Made by a program: the position numbers and the translations under genes. Below, in pieces: positions 62,191 to 64,000 of a stretch of DNA of 64,000 nt. How positions within the stretch are numbered: the stretch's first letter is position 1; each line of letters opens with the position of its first letter. Below the pieces are notes generated by a model. The model searched no databases. It was given only the letters and a program-made list of their open reading frames with translations, and was not told where the DNA came from. Origin of the DNA: Viscum album (taxonomy: Eukaryota; Streptophyta; Magnoliopsida; Santalales; Viscaceae); assembly GCA_963277665.1 (NCBI GenBank), contig OY728152.1, positions 1,182,912,357-1,182,976,356 of the forward strand, given 5' to 3'.

Positions 62191-62431
62191 AATAATTCCC
62201 TAATTTAATAATTTTACCCCCAAAATTACCTCTCATATTATCTATTTGTAGTATAACAGGATAATTATTTTTATTTGTTTCCTCATGTTCCCATAATTCC
62301 TCTTCATACTCATGGATTTTCCATAATACTTTTACAAGGTGATTTGTCTTATTGTATAATATTTTGTCTGTATTGTCAAATATTTCCAGATGATACTCCT
62401 CATATGAGAGGCCATAGAAATGTTCTACCAC
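62186..62431 (-). pseudogene. Chromodomain remnant, end of pol (minus strand)
   Basis: An 81-codon open stretch. NHLVKVLWKIHEYEEELWEHEE-type text, given here in parts (LVKVLWKIH, ELWEHEE, then YPVI), matches the chromodomain pattern IPLVKVLWxxHxxEEATWExEExMRxxYPxLF. The last residues, NFGGKIIKLGN, match the tail seen in frame before the purine tract of the young family A element (17301-17318). It is therefore the 3' end of a chromovirus pol next to a family A LTR. Confidence 0.8.
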
Positions 62432-62829
62432 CGTCAGATATAATACATGTGAGGGATTAAGAATATACTATCACAAAAGAAAAACATGGAACCAATCATG
62501 AACTTGAGTCATTTTAGGTAGATATGAGAGAAATTAAGTTAAACGTTCGATGAGATAAAGGATCAAAAATAGGTCAATGACCCTTTGTATAAGCTTTATT
62601 TTCTTTTCAATTTATATGGACCTCTTCCATAGAGATATTCAAATGAAAAATTGTCCCTTACATCAAAATATTCATCACTTTAATTATTTACAATATAAAT
62701 CTTCTACCGATGCATATAAGCTTTTATAATATATTTGGATGGATCAGACCCTCTTTTTTAACGATTGCATAGGATCATTCCAATGTAAAAATATTTACAA
62801 AATTCATCGACACAAGTAGGAATTATAAA
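62432..62829 (-). pseudogene. Integrase C-terminal region, poorly readable
   Basis: By position on the minus strand this joins the integrase core (62.83-63.05 kb) to the chromodomain. No individual motif is certain. Confidence 0.4.
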
Positions 62830-63450
62830 TTGGCTCAAATAAAAAGATATATATCAATCCATTTTAATGATTGGGAGGATTCGATAATTGTATGATAAAT
62901 CATCAAAGTGGAGATTTTCATCCCACCCCACTTAAGATTCCCTTTTGAAGGCTCTCAGTATGTCATTGACTATCTTAATATTCCTTTCCAATTGTCCATC
63001 TATTTGGGGGTGATAGAATGTGTTAAAATTCAATTATGTTTCTAGACCATGTGGAAGAATTTTATAGAATTTAGATGTGGGACATGAATCACAATCAGAT
63101 ACATCCTTTATATGTATAATTCAATTTTTTCAAGTGATAAATCATCATGAATAGTGATGAAGAGAATATTCATGGTGAGTCGGTACACCACAACCCAACT
63201 AAAATTTTTTTCAATTGAATTTCATTGAGGGACCATTGAAAATTTCCAAGGAGACGATCTCCAAAATATAAAAAGATATTGGAATTAGATTCATCATCCC
63301 TTTATAATTTTACTAATCAGATTTAACATACTAAAAAACCATGATCCATGATGTGTACTCCTCGATAACATTATCCATATTACCCCGCCCTAATTTCTCT
63401 CAGAGATCATGATAAATCATAGTTCCTGCAAGATTTGGGGAGGATGATGA
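62830..63450 (-). pseudogene. Chromovirus integrase remnant (minus strand)
   Basis: Read on the minus strand, NTFYHPQIDGQLERN near 63000 matches STAFHPQTDGQSERT and still has the catalytic glutamate. NDILRAFKRES and VGWDENLHFDDLSYNY follow, matching LEDMLRACVLDF and SWDDHLPLxEFAYNN. Upstream, EEYTSWIMVF and YVKSD near 63350 match EYVSKCLTCQQVKAEH, and the segment EIVSLEIFNGPS matches the start of the catalytic core. Stops break the frame. Confidence 0.75.
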
Positions 63451-64000
63451 GATATAGACATATCCAATCGATAATTATTTATTTCAGGTGATGGTGGAAC
63501 CCAAATCTAATTCAAAAATGTAATGAAACCATCTTCACAAATGTCAGACTCATGAAACATCTTGATCTTTTCTACATTCACCCTTTTTTAACCTTCAAAA
63601 TTTCCCCTTCTGCTCTCTTGATCTTCTATCGTAAGAAATAATTTAGTAATGTTAGGATATCTTACCTAAAATTATGATATCCGGATAATTACATGACATT
63701 CCCATTAAGATAGGGCCATTAAAATTCCTCATAATGGATCGATTAGCATGATATTTTCTAAGAGAATCATCAACTTAGTTCTCCTTTTTTTGGAGATAAA
63801 AAATAGTGAAATAAATGTACATTATTATCTGTTAATTTCATATTTAATTCATGTTTATATTATTGTATGTGAATACATATTTTACACTCTTTTTATTGGT
63901 ATATATGTAACAAATCTCACCATTGGGATGGTTCTATAAAATATTCATAGTGAAAATCACAACAGCTAAGCCCAAATTATATGTCAAGTCGTTTTTCTCA
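63451..64000 (-). other. Unassigned end of window, expected RNase H region
   Basis: If the minus-strand pol continues, the linker and RNase H should lie here. I see no convincing RNase H motif, and the 63-codon plus-strand frame at 63748-63939 is a chance ORF. Confidence 0.3.

Overview
This window looks like intergenic DNA from a large plant nuclear genome, most likely a seed plant. It is AT-rich, I found no host protein gene, rRNA or intact tRNA gene, and almost everything I could assign is a plant LTR retrotransposon of known type: Ty1/copia, chromodomain Ty3/gypsy (chromovirus, Tekay/Del-like) and large non-autonomous derivatives. Methionine-tRNA-type primer binding sites (TGGTATCAGAG) and purine tracts followed by TGTAAC also point to plants. 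The species cannot be named from this sequence.

Layout. (1) 1-8.28 kb: two old, very AT-rich LTRs of one family (here 'family A') facing each other, plus strand at 1-3.4 kb and minus strand at 4.24-8.28 kb, with a minus-strand leader between them. (2) About 8.38-48.2 kb: one old Ty1/copia element split by successive insertions. Its pieces are a 5' LTR at 8384, gag and protease traces at 9.3-10.3 kb, integrase at 22.3-22.7 kb, integrase end, RT and RNase H at 27.25-29.16 kb, and a 3' LTR at 47558. (3) 10328-21743: a young, structurally complete family A element inside the copia element, with 4.42-kb LTRs about 99.4% identical by eye, a GGACT target duplication, and a 2.6-kb interior holding only a short zinc-knuckle gag ORF. 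(4) 22743-27237: a second, unclassified insert full of short tandem arrays. (5) 29195-47158: a minus-strand element made of two 3.5-kb LTRs around only 198 bp. (6) 30235-40982: a decayed Tekay-like element inside the left LTR of (5), with ACATA target duplications. (7) About 48.2-58.06 kb: an older, heavily decayed chromovirus of the same general type as (6). (8) 58.9-59.4 kb: a stray plus-strand RNase H remnant. (9) 59.4-64 kb: a minus-strand family A LTR followed by chromodomain and integrase remnants.

How it fits together. The nesting order agrees with the decay: the young insert is nearly intact, the doubly nested Tekay-like element has LTRs about 80% identical, its host LTR pair is more diverged, and the outer copia is most degraded. 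Old family A copies have lost CpG sites to TpG/CpA, as expected from long cytosine methylation. The most interesting item is the young family A element: a recently mobile, pol-less element whose gag ORF is reduced mainly to its nucleocapsid end, so it must have been moved by proteins from another element. The minus-strand copy at 59.4-64 kb links the LTR family to a chromovirus pol.

All percentages and boundaries come from reading by eye. Boundaries of young elements are exact to the base; those of old elements are approximate.
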